A stretch of DNA of 64,000 bases from Bacteroidota bacterium. Lineage in GTDB: Bacteria > Bacteroidota > Bacteroidia > B-17B0 > Aurantibacillaceae. The stretch spans positions 1 through 64,000 of the forward strand of contig JAUXTT010000008.1 of the NCBI GenBank assembly GCA_030684395.1. Direction: 5' to 3'. This document shows, one piece after another, positions 35,229 to 44,690 of the stretch; the first letter of the stretch is position 1; each line of letters opens with the position of its first letter. Made by a program: the position numbers and the translations under genes. The notes under the pieces are model-generated. The model made no database searches and was not told the DNA's origin. It saw only the letters and a program-made list of their open reading frames with translations.

Positions 35229-36281
35229 TTACTCATGCTTCATCTTAGAAAAAGCCAAGGGATTAGTTGAGATCTCCGCATTCAGTTTACGATTGCGGAA
35301 AATATCAATAGCAGTGTAGATAGCTTTCTTTAAAGAAGTTTCATCTGCTGTTCCTTTTCCTGCAATATCGTAAGCAGTTCCGTGATCGGGTGATGTGCGA
35401 ACGATTGGAAGTCCGGCAGTATAATTCACACCATCCGTAAATGCAATGGATTTGAATGGAATTAATCCCTGATCGTGGTACATTGCCAATACTGCATCAA
35501 ACTTTTTGTAGGTCTGGTTGCCGAAGAATCCATCAGATGGATAAGGACCATAAACCTGGTATTTATCTTTTAACTGATCGATAGCCGGTTTTACAATAGT
35601 ATCATCTTCTTTACCAATTGCACCATTGTCACCTGCGTGAGGGTTCAATGCCAATACAGCAATTTTTGGTTTACGGATATTAAAATCTTTTTGAAGTGTA
35701 TCGATCAATTGTTTGATCTTATCTACGATCTTTTCTTTTGTGATAGCAGCTGCAACCTGACTGATAGGAATATGAGCAGTAACCAAACCAACACGAAGAT
35801 CATCGCTGCACAACAACATCAATGCATCCTGTTTGCCTGTAAATTTATCAGCTAAATATTCAGTATGACCTGCAAACTTAAATGCATCACTTTGGATATT
35901 GTGTTTGTTGATTGGAGCTGTTACCAATACATCTATCTGATTATTCTTTAATGCTTCACAGGCTTTTTCTAAACTGATCAAAGCATATCTTCCGCCCAGC
36001 TCAGTATCTTTACCCGGTTCAATCATTATCTCTTCTTCGTAACAATTAAACAGGTTTACTTTTTTTGTGTTTAGTTGATTAAAATCACGGATCGGATTAA
36101 AATTCAATTCTTCCAGATTCAATGCTTTTCTATAATAGCCAACTGTTTTTTGAGAACTGAATAGTACCGGTGTACAGATCTCACTCATCAATGGATCAAT
36201 CAATGATTTTAAAATGATCTCTAAACCTATTCCGTTTATATCTCCTTGTGTTATTCCTACTCTTAATTTTTCTTCGCTCAT
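35229..36281 (-). CDS. pdxA: 4-hydroxythreonine-4-phosphate dehydrogenase
   Basis: 350 aa; oxidises 4-hydroxy-L-threonine phosphate in de novo pyridoxal phosphate synthesis (DXP-dependent route). Characteristic motifs: GITQGDINGIGLEIILK at the N-terminus, FAGHTEYLADKF, LALNPHAGDNGAIGKED and MYHDQGLIPFK, containing the metal-binding histidines. Full length. No other pdx gene is adjacent. Downstream lies a repeat, upstream a perfect 22-bp hairpin repeat. Confidence 0.94.
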   Translation of the reverse strand: MSEEKLRVGITQGDINGIGLEIILKSLIDPLMSEICTPVLFSSQKTVGYYRKALNLEELNFNPIRDFNQLNTKKVNLFNCYEEEIMIEPGKDTELGGRYALISLEKACEALKNNQIDVLVTAPINKHNIQSDAFKFAGHTEYLADKFTGKQDALMLLCSDDLRVGLVTAHIPISQVAAAITKEKIVDKIKQLIDTLQKDFNIRKPKIAVLALNPHAGDNGAIGKEDDTIVKPAIDQLKDKYQVYGPYPSDGFFGNQTYKKFDAVLAMYHDQGLIPFKSIAFTDGVNYTAGLPIVRTSPDHGTAYDIAGKGTADETSLKKAIYTAIDIFRNRKLNAEISTNPLAFSKMKHE

Positions 36282-36335
36282 GATTATTTCTTATTCCTAG
36301 TTACAATCCCAACAGCTTAAGGGACCTTGTTTGTC

Positions 36336-36405
36336 GTCAGGTCGAGCGTAGTCGAGACCCTGATGTTCTTTCCTCCGAAATATTCTCGACTACGCTCGAC
36401 CTGAC
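36336..36405. repeat. GTCGAG long-hairpin repeat, copy 2 (perfect 22-bp arms)
   Basis: Arm 36336-36357 and arm 36384-36405 are perfect reverse complements over 22 bp (GTCAGGTCGAGCGTAGTCGAGA), with a 26-nt loop. Compared with copies at 8346 and 46878, the arms read GCGTAG instead of GCGAAG, and the other arm carries the matching change. It lies between pdxA and the hypothetical gene downstream of pepA. Confidence 0.8.
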
Positions 36406-36449
36406 ATTTCGTTTCAATTTTCAAATCATCAAATTAATACATTATCAAA

Positions 36450-37571
36450 TCATTCCACCACCCAGCCAATAATAGCAGCAACTTCATCTGCTTCAATGCT
36501 TTTCCATTTTTTAGTCTCGTTGTTCCAAACAGCTAAGCCTTGTGGGTAAACTTCTTCACCAATCTTGATCTTATTATCCACTGCAATTGCATAATTACAG
36601 GTTCTCACGTTTTTCATATCACACTGATATTTTCCTATATCTTGTTTATTGAATTTGATCTGATGACCATAAGGCTGCGATTTAGTTTCCACATCGTAAC
36701 CGTTTCCTTCGTGCTCAAATAAAACTTCAGTAATTTTACTGCTTTTTACATCGAGATAAAATTTTCCTTTTCCGCAAACATACTCAATATTATCGTCAGC
36801 ATCTTTTGCGAAATAAGAATTGGTATGCCCTTTTGGAACATCTTTGATAACCCCAATTTTAGTTTGAGTTTTATTTACATTCACCTTAAAAAGTGTTGCT
36901 TCATTTTTGGACACATTGTAATAAGGGAATAAGAAATTTGAATTATCAACCCACATGATCGGGATAGTACTTGTCTTTTTTGAATTGATCACCTCTTCTC
37001 CAAAGCCTGCATCACTCACTAATAAGATTTTATCTTTATCAGGTGGATACAACCAAATGGTTCTGTTGGCTGTAGCATAATCAACTTCTACATCCTGACC
37101 GACAATTCCTTTGAACTTTAATGATTTTACTTCTTCTCTTGTTCCTGTTTTTGCATTAAATACGGAATAGAATTTCCCTTTAAAAATATCATTGGTGTAA
37201 AAAACAATACTATCACCACTCGAACGAATAAAAGTCGCTCTATCCGAGCTCACTATTTTTTTTTCCTGAAGATCGATGATGTTTCCAATTCCTGAGATCA
37301 GCCAACGGTTCTTAAAAATAAAACCACCTTCGGAGTCAAATCTGTTAAGATCCTTTCCATTTTCCCTACCAACAACCGACATGATCTTTTCTTTGCCTTT
37401 GTATTCTCCGTTTTCAAATTTGTATTTGTAAATATCCTGTCCAACTGTTTTAATGTTTTCGGGTTGATACTGAACTACAATAACTGAGTATTTATGAACA
37501 CCTTGCGCAGAAGCAATACCCGAAGCGAGTAAAGTAATGCATAACAGAAATATGGATAAAGATCTCTTCAT
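36450..37571 (-). CDS. exported hypothetical protein downstream of pepA
   Basis: 373 aa. A signal peptide (KRSLSIFLLCITLLASGIASAQG) is followed by a beta-rich sequence with repeated short strands and turns (FIFKNRWLISGIGNIIDL, IWLYPPDKDKILLVSDAG, YAIAVDNKIKIGEEVYPQG), suggesting a propeller-like fold. No named family is recognised. It starts 22 nt after the pepA stop on the same strand, so it is probably in the pepA transcript, although a functional link is not evident. Confidence 0.75.
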   Translation of the reverse strand: MKRSLSIFLLCITLLASGIASAQGVHKYSVIVVQYQPENIKTVGQDIYKYKFENGEYKGKEKIMSVVGRENGKDLNRFDSEGGFIFKNRWLISGIGNIIDLQEKKIVSSDRATFIRSSGDSIVFYTNDIFKGKFYSVFNAKTGTREEVKSLKFKGIVGQDVEVDYATANRTIWLYPPDKDKILLVSDAGFGEEVINSKKTSTIPIMWVDNSNFLFPYYNVSKNEATLFKVNVNKTQTKIGVIKDVPKGHTNSYFAKDADDNIEYVCGKGKFYLDVKSSKITEVLFEHEGNGYDVETKSQPYGHQIKFNKQDIGKYQCDMKNVRTCNYAIAVDNKIKIGEEVYPQGLAVWNNETKKWKSIEADEVAAIIGWVVE

Positions 37572-37593
37572 TGTTGGGATTTTGTTGGTACTT

Positions 37594-39021
37594 TTACATC
37601 TTCTTTAAGAAATCGAACAACAATCTCACTCCAATTCCTGTGCCGCCTTTTGGTTGATAAGCATTTCGGGCTGTTAAAAATGCCGGACCTGCTATATCAA
37701 GGTGTAAATAAGGGTAATCTGTGAAGCGTAATAAAAATCTTCCCGCTGTAATTGCTCCACCTTGCGGTCCACCTAAGTTCTTCACATCCGCAATATCCGA
37801 CTTGATCTGCTCGTCATATTCTTCCCAGAAAGGAAATTCTGCTAAACGCTCGTAAGTAGCATTTCCGCTTTCTTTAAGCTTATCATGCACTTTTGTATCA
37901 GCTGAACCCATACTAACAATTCCTAAAGGTCCAATTGCACTGGCTGCAGCTCCGGTTAAAGTAGCCATATCAACCACTAACTGTGGTTTGTATTGTTTAG
38001 CAAATGTTAAAGCATCAGCTAAGATCATTCTTCCTTCTGCATCTGAGTTCAACATTTCAACGGTAGTTCCATCGTACATGGTAATGATGTCGCCGGGTGC
38101 AAATGCATTAAATCCGGGACGGTTATCTGTTGCAGGAACCAAGCCTATTACGTGTACATTCAACTTTGCTTTTGCAACTGCATACATGATAGATCCAACT
38201 GCGGCTGCTCCTGCCATATCACACTTCATCATATCCATACTTGCGGGTGTTGGCTTTAAGCTCAATCCTCCTGTATCGTAAGTAACACCTTTTCCAACTA
38301 AAACAATTGGCTTTTTGTTCTTAGCATTCTTTGGTTTGTACTCCATGATGTTGAAGGTAGGAGCATCAACACTTCCCTGGTTAACAGAAAGCAAACCACC
38401 CATCTTCAAAGTGGTAATCTTTTTCTTATCATACACTTCAACTGAAAAACCTGCAGCTTTACCCATTTTTTTGAACTGATCAGAAAGTTGCTCTGCATTC
38501 AATTTATTAACCGGTTCATTAACCAAGTCACGGGCTATACAAACAGATTCAATCACTGTATTTAACTCATTGATATCTTTATCATTAACGCTTCCACTTA
38601 GTTTAATACTTGAAAGGGTGTTTTTTTCTTTAGCTGCTTTTGAACGGTAATGAATGAACTGGTAATTACCCAATGCCATACCTTCTGCAAAAACCAATTG
38701 ATCCACGCTTCCTTTGGTCTCAGAAACAACTGTTACAGAAGTACATTTAGCTTCATTCAATGAACCTGCAATTCCGTTTCCGGCTTTACGCAGTTTTTCG
38801 TTACGCTTGTATGCTTCATCTTTTTCAACTACTAATACCACATATACGCAGCGAGTATACTGATTGACAGCAACAGACTTCTTTTCAAGTTTTATTTGTT
38901 CTGAAATGTAGTTTGATTCTTCTTTACTCAGTCCATATTTTTTACCATCACTGAATTTAGATGTAAGTATTACCAGATTATCTTTTAAAATAGAGGAATT
39001 ATCTTTTTTTACCGTCGCCAT
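37594..39021 (-). CDS. pepA: leucyl aminopeptidase (M17)
   Basis: 475 aa from the ATG at 39021 (MATVKKDNSSI); the frame extends upstream to 39105, but those residues are not M17-like and overlap a TACATTTG -7 box (39061-39068). The catalytic C-terminal domain shows VGKGVTYDTGGLSLKP, MKCDMAGAAAV and NSDAEGRMILADAL, the metal-ligand signature of M17. It releases N-terminal residues from peptides in the cytoplasm with two zinc or manganese ions. It is divergently transcribed from mqnC. Confidence 0.93.
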   Translation of the reverse strand: MATVKKDNSSILKDNLVILTSKFSDGKKYGLSKEESNYISEQIKLEKKSVAVNQYTRCVYVVLVVEKDEAYKRNEKLRKAGNGIAGSLNEAKCTSVTVVSETKGSVDQLVFAEGMALGNYQFIHYRSKAAKEKNTLSSIKLSGSVNDKDINELNTVIESVCIARDLVNEPVNKLNAEQLSDQFKKMGKAAGFSVEVYDKKKITTLKMGGLLSVNQGSVDAPTFNIMEYKPKNAKNKKPIVLVGKGVTYDTGGLSLKPTPASMDMMKCDMAGAAAVGSIMYAVAKAKLNVHVIGLVPATDNRPGFNAFAPGDIITMYDGTTVEMLNSDAEGRMILADALTFAKQYKPQLVVDMATLTGAAASAIGPLGIVSMGSADTKVHDKLKESGNATYERLAEFPFWEEYDEQIKSDIADVKNLGGPQGGAITAGRFLLRFTDYPYLHLDIAGPAFLTARNAYQPKGGTGIGVRLLFDFLKKM

Positions 39022-39060
39022 ACCTTTAAGCCTGTTTAAATTTCGTACTTTTGTCTCTGC

Positions 39061-39068
39061 CAAATGTA
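39061..39068 (-). promoter_or_regulatory. -7 box (TACATTTG) of pepA
   Basis: Exact TAnnTTTG match 39 nt before the chosen ATG at 39021. It overlaps the extended N-terminal frame and argues against that longer start. Confidence 0.45.
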
Positions 39069-39119
39069 AAAAAAATATGGTCCAAATGAAAGGATCAGGT
39101 AACATTAATTTCAGATAGA

Positions 39120-40247
39120 ATGAACATCGATATACTACTTCAAAAAGCGCTAAAATTTGAGTTTCTTACTCCTGAAGAAGGAGTGTTCCTTTTTGAGCAC
39201 GCGCCTACTACAGAGCTTATTTTTGTTGCCAACGAACTTCGTAAGATCCAGAAAAAAGATTCTAAAAAAGTTACCTGGATCATCGACAGAAACCTGAACA
39301 CAACCAATGTATGTATTGCCAATTGCAAGTTCTGTAATTTCTTCCGTATTCCGGGGCATCCTGAATCGTATGTAACAACTGTTGAAACTTATAAAACAAA
39401 AATTGAAGAAACCATTAAGTATGGTGGAAATCAATTGCTTTTACAGGGCGGCCACCACCCTGATCTAGGCTTACAATACTATGTTGATCTCTTCAAAGAA
39501 TTAAAAAAACTATACCCTAGCATTAAGCTTCACGCACTTGGGCCACCGGAAATTGCACACATTACCAAATTAGAAAAATCTACTCACACAGAAGTGCTAA
39601 AAGCATTGATGGAGGCAGGATTAGACAGTTTACCGGGTGCTGGTGCAGAAATACTGAACGACCGTGTTCGCCGATTGATCTCTAAAGGAAAATGTACCGG
39701 AAGAGAGTGGTTGGACGTAATGCGTGCTGCTCACCAGTTAGGATTAACTACTTCTGCTACAATGATGTTCGGGCATGTGGAAACCATTTACGAACGATTT
39801 GAGCATTTGGCATGGATCAGACAAGTACAAAGTGAAAAACCTAAAGATGCTAAAGGATTCCTTGCTTTTATTCCATGGCCGTTTCAGGATGACGGAACTT
39901 TATTGAACCGTTTGAAAGGTGTAAAAAACAATGTTACCAAGGACGAATACATCCGTATGATCGCATTAAGTCGTATCATGCTGCCAAACGTAGAAAACAT
40001 TCAAGCTTCCTGGTTAACTGTTGGAAAAGAAACTGCCCAATTGTGTTTACATGCAGGCGCTAACGATTTCGGAAGTATTATGATCGAAGAAAACGTAGTA
40101 AGTGCTGCGGGTGCTCCACATCGTTTTACTTATAAAACCATCCAAAGCGCAATTACTGAGGCAGGATTTGAGCCACAATTAAGAACTCAACAATATGAGT
40201 ACAGAGAATTGCCCGCAGATATTGAGGAGCAGGTGATTAATTATTAG
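39120..40247 (+). CDS. mqnC: cyclic dehypoxanthinyl futalosine synthase
   Basis: 375 aa radical SAM enzyme of the futalosine pathway to menaquinone; it cyclises dehypoxanthine futalosine. Cluster motif CIANCKFC (Cys65, Cys69, Cys72) follows WIIDRNLNTTNV, which is diagnostic for MqnC over MqnE. Further family segments are LGPPEIAHI, ATMMFGHVET, FLAFIPWPFQ and GANDFGSIMIEENVVSAAG. Its presence implies this organism makes menaquinone by the futalosine route. No other mqn gene lies in the window. Confidence 0.92.
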   Translation: MNIDILLQKALKFEFLTPEEGVFLFEHAPTTELIFVANELRKIQKKDSKKVTWIIDRNLNTTNVCIANCKFCNFFRIPGHPESYVTTVETYKTKIEETIKYGGNQLLLQGGHHPDLGLQYYVDLFKELKKLYPSIKLHALGPPEIAHITKLEKSTHTEVLKALMEAGLDSLPGAGAEILNDRVRRLISKGKCTGREWLDVMRAAHQLGLTTSATMMFGHVETIYERFEHLAWIRQVQSEKPKDAKGFLAFIPWPFQDDGTLLNRLKGVKNNVTKDEYIRMIALSRIMLPNVENIQASWLTVGKETAQLCLHAGANDFGSIMIEENVVSAAGAPHRFTYKTIQSAITEAGFEPQLRTQQYEYRELPADIEEQVINY

Positions 40248-40282
40248 GAGGTTGCAATGCAAAAATATGAAGCTATGAACTT

Positions 40283-40942
40283 ATGAGAAAAATTATACTT
40301 CCCATTTTCATATTAAGTTCAAACCTATTTTTCGCACAAGTAGATCCTGATAGAATTAGTATTTCCAGTGACCTCATTTATACTCAAAAGTTATATAACA
40401 ACAGCTTTTATGATCAGTTAAGTCGAACCAATATTTTAACTTTTAATACACCATCCAGGTATATTGGTATTCAGCAATCAGGAACCAATCGTTTTGAAAA
40501 AGGGAAAGAAAAATATGGAAGCTTTGCTTTATCTGTTTCTCAAATGATCCCGGCTGACATAACACTAAACGATACTTTAAAAGCAAAACTTACGGGTTGC
40601 AATTTTGGGATTCCGCTTTTCGGGTACGATCTTTTTAAGAACCAAAAAAATATTGATCTTATCATAATGACTGGCGTCAATACAGGACGGTTGCGTATAT
40701 ATGACAACAAGTTGGTGCGGTCCAAAAACGGTTATTTTTCGCCGAAAGGGACTTTGCTTTTAAGGATTACCATAAAAAAAATTGTATTGAGTTTTTTGGG
40801 CGAATACGACCGAGACATTAGCGCCGGAAAGTGGAAAAAATTAAAATATGGCTCTGAAAACACAATAAATCCAAACTCATTTTATCAATCGGCTTATTCT
40901 TTTAGCATTGGGTTAGGATACAGGCTGAATACTGACATGTAA
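40283..40942 (+). CDS. exported hypothetical protein
   Basis: 219 aa with a signal peptide (RKIILPIFILSSNLFFAQ). The mature part has beta-strand-like segments (YGSFALSVSQMIPADITL, IDLIIMTGVNTGRLRIY, GTLLLRITIKKIVLSFLGEY, YSFSIGLGYRL), suggesting a small barrel or periplasmic beta protein. No family is recognised. It lies 35 nt after mqnC on the same strand and may be read through from it. Confidence 0.68.
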   Translation: MRKIILPIFILSSNLFFAQVDPDRISISSDLIYTQKLYNNSFYDQLSRTNILTFNTPSRYIGIQQSGTNRFEKGKEKYGSFALSVSQMIPADITLNDTLKAKLTGCNFGIPLFGYDLFKNQKNIDLIIMTGVNTGRLRIYDNKLVRSKNGYFSPKGTLLLRITIKKIVLSFLGEYDRDISAGKWKKLKYGSENTINPNSFYQSAYSFSIGLGYRLNTDM

Positions 40943-41040
40943 ATCGCAAGTAATTTCATAAAATAAAAATCTGTAATTTGCATTCAATATTTCAGTAAGA
41001 GAACTTCCTTGAAACAAGAAGCCAGAAATAATAAATAAAT

Positions 41041-41790
41041 ATGGTAGCAACAATACTTCACCTCGGCAAAACATTCAGAATTGATTTTTTTCAACCAATA
41101 GATATTTCTATGCCTTTGTATAGTTCTGAAGAATGTGCAAGTGCCTGGTATGTTCCGCCTATTAAAATTGAACCTGTTCGCAATGGTGACTGGGTGGGCG
41201 ATGTGAATCAGGGCGGTAGTGTAAACTTCAGAACAATCACTTTTAATCCACATGGCAACGGCACTCACACCGAATGTGTTGGACACATAAGTAAAGAAGA
41301 TTACAGCATAAACAAATGCCTGCAGCGTTATATGTTTGTTTCGGAATTAATTACCGTATTACCTGAAGAATTGGAAAATGGTGACCGTGTTATTTCTAAA
41401 CGTACTGTAGAGCTTTGTCTGGAAGGAAGAAAAGGAGAAGCATTGATCATCAGAACACTTTCTAATTCGGATGCGAAGCTACACGCTCATTATTCAAATA
41501 CCAACCCTGCATACATAAGTAAAGAAGCTATTGAATATATTTTATCATTAGGCTACGATCATTTGTTATTAGATCTTCCTTCGGTTGATAAAGAAGTAGA
41601 TAATGGCGTTTTAGCCGCGCATCACGCGTTTTGGGAATACCCGCATAACACACAAACACAACGTACCATCACTGAACTGGTCTATGTTCCGAATGATGTA
41701 TATGATGGAACTTATATTTTGAATATTCAGATAGCGCCTTTTGAAAATGATGCGAGTCCGAGTAAGCCCGTTCTCTATAAAGTCATGTAG
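41041..41790 (+). CDS. cyclase family protein (kynurenine formamidase-like)
   Basis: 249 aa metal-dependent hydrolase of the cyclase family (PF04199). The metal-binding signature is NPHGNGTHTECVGHI near residue 78-92, with later SVDKEVDNGVLAAHHAFW. The known family member KynB hydrolyses N-formylkynurenine, but the motif here (HGNGTHTE) differs from the strict HxGTHxD form. No kynurenine genes are nearby, so the substrate is open. There is a short A-rich leader and no Shine-Dalgarno. Confidence 0.8.
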   Translation: MVATILHLGKTFRIDFFQPIDISMPLYSSEECASAWYVPPIKIEPVRNGDWVGDVNQGGSVNFRTITFNPHGNGTHTECVGHISKEDYSINKCLQRYMFVSELITVLPEELENGDRVISKRTVELCLEGRKGEALIIRTLSNSDAKLHAHYSNTNPAYISKEAIEYILSLGYDHLLLDLPSVDKEVDNGVLAAHHAFWEYPHNTQTQRTITELVYVPNDVYDGTYILNIQIAPFENDASPSKPVLYKVM

Positions 41791-41798
41791 CCTCCGAT

Positions 41799-41912
41799 TT
41801 TTTCAACACGGAGACACAGAGAGCACTGAGGTTCACGGAGATTAATTTTTTAATTTATCTGAAACTTCTCGCGATGCGTCTTGCATCTTGTGTCTTGACT
41901 CTTATATCTAGT
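41799..41912. repeat. CACAGAG-type repeat plus TCTTG repeat
   Basis: 41803-41840 has TTTTTCAACACGGAGACACAGAGAGCACTGAGG, part of the composite repeat family. 41878-41912 has GTCTTGCATCTTGTGTCTTGACTC, the TCTTG repeat also found at 4475-4510. Both lie between convergent genes. Confidence 0.55.
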
Positions 41913-43107
41913 ACAAGAAATTATTATAAGGATACCTCTTCTTATGAAGTTCCTTCACCCTATCGTAAATGATCTTTCTGAATTCTTCGATGTTATCTTT
42001 TTCAATTGCAGAAATAAACACACAATCATTATTCATTTTGCTCATCCAGGTTCTTTTCAATTCTTCCAATGAAAGATTCTCTCTGGTAATTGGAGTAAGA
42101 TCATCCTCTTCCTTTTCAATGTGAGTAAAGGCATCAATTTTATTGAACACCATAATAACAGGCTTATCGGAAGCCTTTATGTCAGTCATGGTTTGATTTA
42201 CCACATTGATCTGATCTTCGAAAGTTTTGTGGGAAATATCTACTACGTGTAATAACAGATCAGCTTCACGAGCCTCATCCAGAGTAGATTTAAAACTCTC
42301 TACCAATTGAGTTGGTAATTTACGAATGAAACCTACTGTATCTGACAACAGAAATGGAACATTATCGATCACCACTTTGCGGGTTGTAGTATCAAGGGTT
42401 GCAAACAATTTATTTTCAGCAAACACATCACTTTTACTCAGCATGTTCATGATTGTTGATTTACCAACGTTGGTATAACCTATCAATGCAACACGAATGA
42501 GCTCTCCCCTATTCTTCCTTTGAGTGATCATTTGTTTATCGATCTCTTTCAGCTTTTCTTTCAAAGCCGTGATCTTATCACGAATGATACGTCTATCGGT
42601 TTCGATCTCCTTTTCACCCGAACCACCACGTGTTCCGGTTCCACCACGTTGACGTTCCAAGTGAGTCCACAAACCCACAAGGCGGGGCAGTAAGTACTGA
42701 CTGTATGCTAATTCAACCTGCGTTTTCGCATAAGCGGTTTGTGCACGCTGAGCAAAGATCTGCAGGATCAAAAAATTACGGTCTAAGATCTTTTTGTTTA
42801 ATTCTTTCTCCAGATTTTTTTGTTGAGCAGGGGAAAGTTCATCATCAATAACTATCAGTTGAATATTATTCTCTTCAACGTAAGCTTTAATTTCCTGAAT
42901 TTTACCTTTACCGATGTAAGTTGCTTTATCAGGTTTTTCAAGGCGTTGAATGAATTTCTTCTTCGTAACTCCTCCGTAAGTAAGCGTTAGGAATTCCAAC
43001 TCATCCAGGTATTCTTCTATCAGATCTGCATCTTCACGTTTGCCGGCTACTGTAACCAGTATGGCATCTTCAAATTCGCTTGCAGGTTTTATCTTACTTT
43101 CTATCAT
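41908..43107 (-). CDS. hflX: ribosome-splitting GTPase HflX
   Basis: 399 aa. An N-terminal HflX domain with the glycine-rich segment GGTGTRGGSGEKEIETDRR precedes a GTPase domain: G1 GYTNVGKST, switch/G3 DTVGFIRKLPTQLVESF, G4 FNKIDA. HflX splits stalled or hibernating 70S ribosomes under stress. Full length; the ATG start is well placed. The gene tail abuts the TCTTG repeat. Confidence 0.93.
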   Translation of the reverse strand: MIESKIKPASEFEDAILVTVAGKREDADLIEEYLDELEFLTLTYGGVTKKKFIQRLEKPDKATYIGKGKIQEIKAYVEENNIQLIVIDDELSPAQQKNLEKELNKKILDRNFLILQIFAQRAQTAYAKTQVELAYSQYLLPRLVGLWTHLERQRGGTGTRGGSGEKEIETDRRIIRDKITALKEKLKEIDKQMITQRKNRGELIRVALIGYTNVGKSTIMNMLSKSDVFAENKLFATLDTTTRKVVIDNVPFLLSDTVGFIRKLPTQLVESFKSTLDEAREADLLLHVVDISHKTFEDQINVVNQTMTDIKASDKPVIMVFNKIDAFTHIEKEEDDLTPITRENLSLEELKRTWMSKMNNDCVFISAIEKDNIEEFRKIIYDRVKELHKKRYPYNNFLY

Positions 43108-43205
43108 TTAAATTTTCTTAATCAAGAATGAAATCACAATTAATTTGCCGAAATCATTCGTCCTTCTCTATGCAGAAGGATAAGAGGTTGAGGCTTAAAA
43201 CAACA

Positions 43206-44282
43206 TTAAGCATCGTAGTCCACCACCAATTTCTCGGTTAACGGATGTGCCTGACATGTAAGGATAAATCCTTCTTCTACTTCGCTATCGGTTAATGCAA
43301 AGTTGGCATCCATCTTCGCTTTTCCTTCAATCACTTTTGCACGGCAGGTACAACAAACCGCACCTTTACAGCTATAAGGAACATCCACACCTGCATCCAA
43401 AGCTGCATCCAACACACTTGCTCCGTTTGTATTCAGTTTAAATTTGGTTTCGTTTCCATATTGAATAACAGTAATTTCAGCATTAACAGCCGCACCACTT
43501 TCTGATTTACCTTCAGCAGCTGCTACAGCTTCTACAACAGCGCTAAAATATTCGATATGTACTTTTTCTGTGGGAGTATTTAATTTTTGCAAACCTTGCT
43601 TTACGTTCTCCATCATTGGACCCGGGCCACAAATAAAATATTCGTTGTCTAAATTTTTTCCAATGTGATTTTCTGCGTAAGCCAATACTTTTTCAGGAGT
43701 AATAAATCCTTTGTAAAGATCCGCTATTGTTTGCTCAGGATGATCATAGATATTTACTACTTTCAATCGATCAGCATTTTCAGAAGCAATTTTTTCTATT
43801 TCAGCTTTAAAAATAACGGACTTTTCATCTCTGTTAGCATAAAACAAAACAATGGTACTCTGTTTCTCAATATAAAGAACACTTTTAAGAATGCTCATCA
43901 TAGGAGTGATACCACTACCACCTGCAAACAACACATAATTCTTCTTATTTGAACCCGATAAAGGGCTGAAGAAATTCCCCATTGGAGTCATCACTTCCAT
44001 AACATCACCAACTTTTAGATTACGGTTAATGAACGTAGACGCTCTGCCTCCTTCAACCTCTTTGATGGCAATTCTCAGGTCCTTTTCACTGTATGGTGAA
44101 GTACAAATAGAATAGGAACGGCGGATTTCTTCACCATTAACTTTAAGCTTTAATGTAAGGTATTGCCCCTGTTTAAACAAATACTCAGGTTGCAATTGAG
44201 GAGGAACATCAAACGAAACAGAAACTGAATCAGCTGTTTCCCTTCTTACATCTTTAACCTTTAATGGATGAAATTTTGCCAT
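43206..44282 (-). CDS. PaaE-like ferredoxin-NADP reductase (FAD, 2Fe-2S)
   Basis: 358 aa. The N-terminal FAD-binding domain has RRSYSICTSP, the NADP domain LFAGGSGITPMMSILKS and YFICGPGPMMENV, and a C-terminal plant-type 2Fe-2S domain has CKGAVCCTCRAKV with a distal Cys in LTCQAHP. Architecture and length match PaaE, the electron-transfer subunit of phenylacetyl-CoA epoxidase, but paaABCD genes are absent from the window. It may serve another oxygenase. It is divergent from rbfA, with a TATTTTTG box at 44303-44310. Confidence 0.86.
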   Translation of the reverse strand: MAKFHPLKVKDVRRETADSVSVSFDVPPQLQPEYLFKQGQYLTLKLKVNGEEIRRSYSICTSPYSEKDLRIAIKEVEGGRASTFINRNLKVGDVMEVMTPMGNFFSPLSGSNKKNYVLFAGGSGITPMMSILKSVLYIEKQSTIVLFYANRDEKSVIFKAEIEKIASENADRLKVVNIYDHPEQTIADLYKGFITPEKVLAYAENHIGKNLDNEYFICGPGPMMENVKQGLQKLNTPTEKVHIEYFSAVVEAVAAAEGKSESGAAVNAEITVIQYGNETKFKLNTNGASVLDAALDAGVDVPYSCKGAVCCTCRAKVIEGKAKMDANFALTDSEVEEGFILTCQAHPLTEKLVVDYDA

Positions 44283-44302
44283 AATTATCTAAAATTGGAG
44301 TA

Positions 44303-44310
44303 CAAAAATA
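44303..44310 (-). promoter_or_regulatory. -7 box (TATTTTTG) of the PaaE-like reductase
   Basis: Exact TAnnTTTG match on the minus strand, 20 nt before the ATG at 44282. Confidence 0.4.
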
Positions 44311-44339
44311 GTAAAATAGCCCCAACAAGCAATTTTTAG

Positions 44340-44347
44340 TATTTTTG
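44340..44347 (+). promoter_or_regulatory. -7 box (TATTTTTG) 4 nt before the rbfA ATG
   Basis: Exact TAnnTTTG match followed by CAGC and then the ATG. It predicts a leaderless rbfA mRNA. Confidence 0.5.
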
Positions 44348-44351
44348 CAGC

Positions 44352-44687
44352 ATGGAAAGTGTACGACAAAGCAAGGTAAACCGATTATTACAAAAAGAAC
44401 TGGCAGAAATATTCAGAAGTGAGGCAAAAACGATGTTCGAAGGGGCTTTTGTTTCTGTAACACAGGTGAGGGTTAGCCCTGATCTGGGTTTTGCCAAGGT
44501 ATATTTGAGTATCATGCTTCCAAAAGACAAGGAAAAAGCACTTAAAATGATTAATGCTCAGCATTATAATGTTCGTAAACTGCTGATAGCTAAGATCAGG
44601 AACCAGTTCAAAGCCATGCCGGAACTTGCCTTTTATATTGACGATTCATTGGACTATGCCGAGCGAATTGACCAACTTTTAAAATAA
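44352..44687 (+). CDS. rbfA: 30S ribosome-binding factor
   Basis: 111 aa KH-type protein that helps mature the 5' end of 16S rRNA. Typical segments: RQSKVNRLLQKELAEIFR, VSVTQVRVSPDLGFAKVYLSI and FKAMPELAFYIDDSLDYAERI, the last being the family's C-terminal P-x-L-x-F signature. Full length. It is followed after 3 nt by the FtsX-type permease gene, so they form an operon, an arrangement common in Bacteroidota. Confidence 0.93.
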   Translation: MESVRQSKVNRLLQKELAEIFRSEAKTMFEGAFVSVTQVRVSPDLGFAKVYLSIMLPKDKEKALKMINAQHYNVRKLLIAKIRNQFKAMPELAFYIDDSLDYAERIDQLLK

Positions 44688-44690
44688 TCC

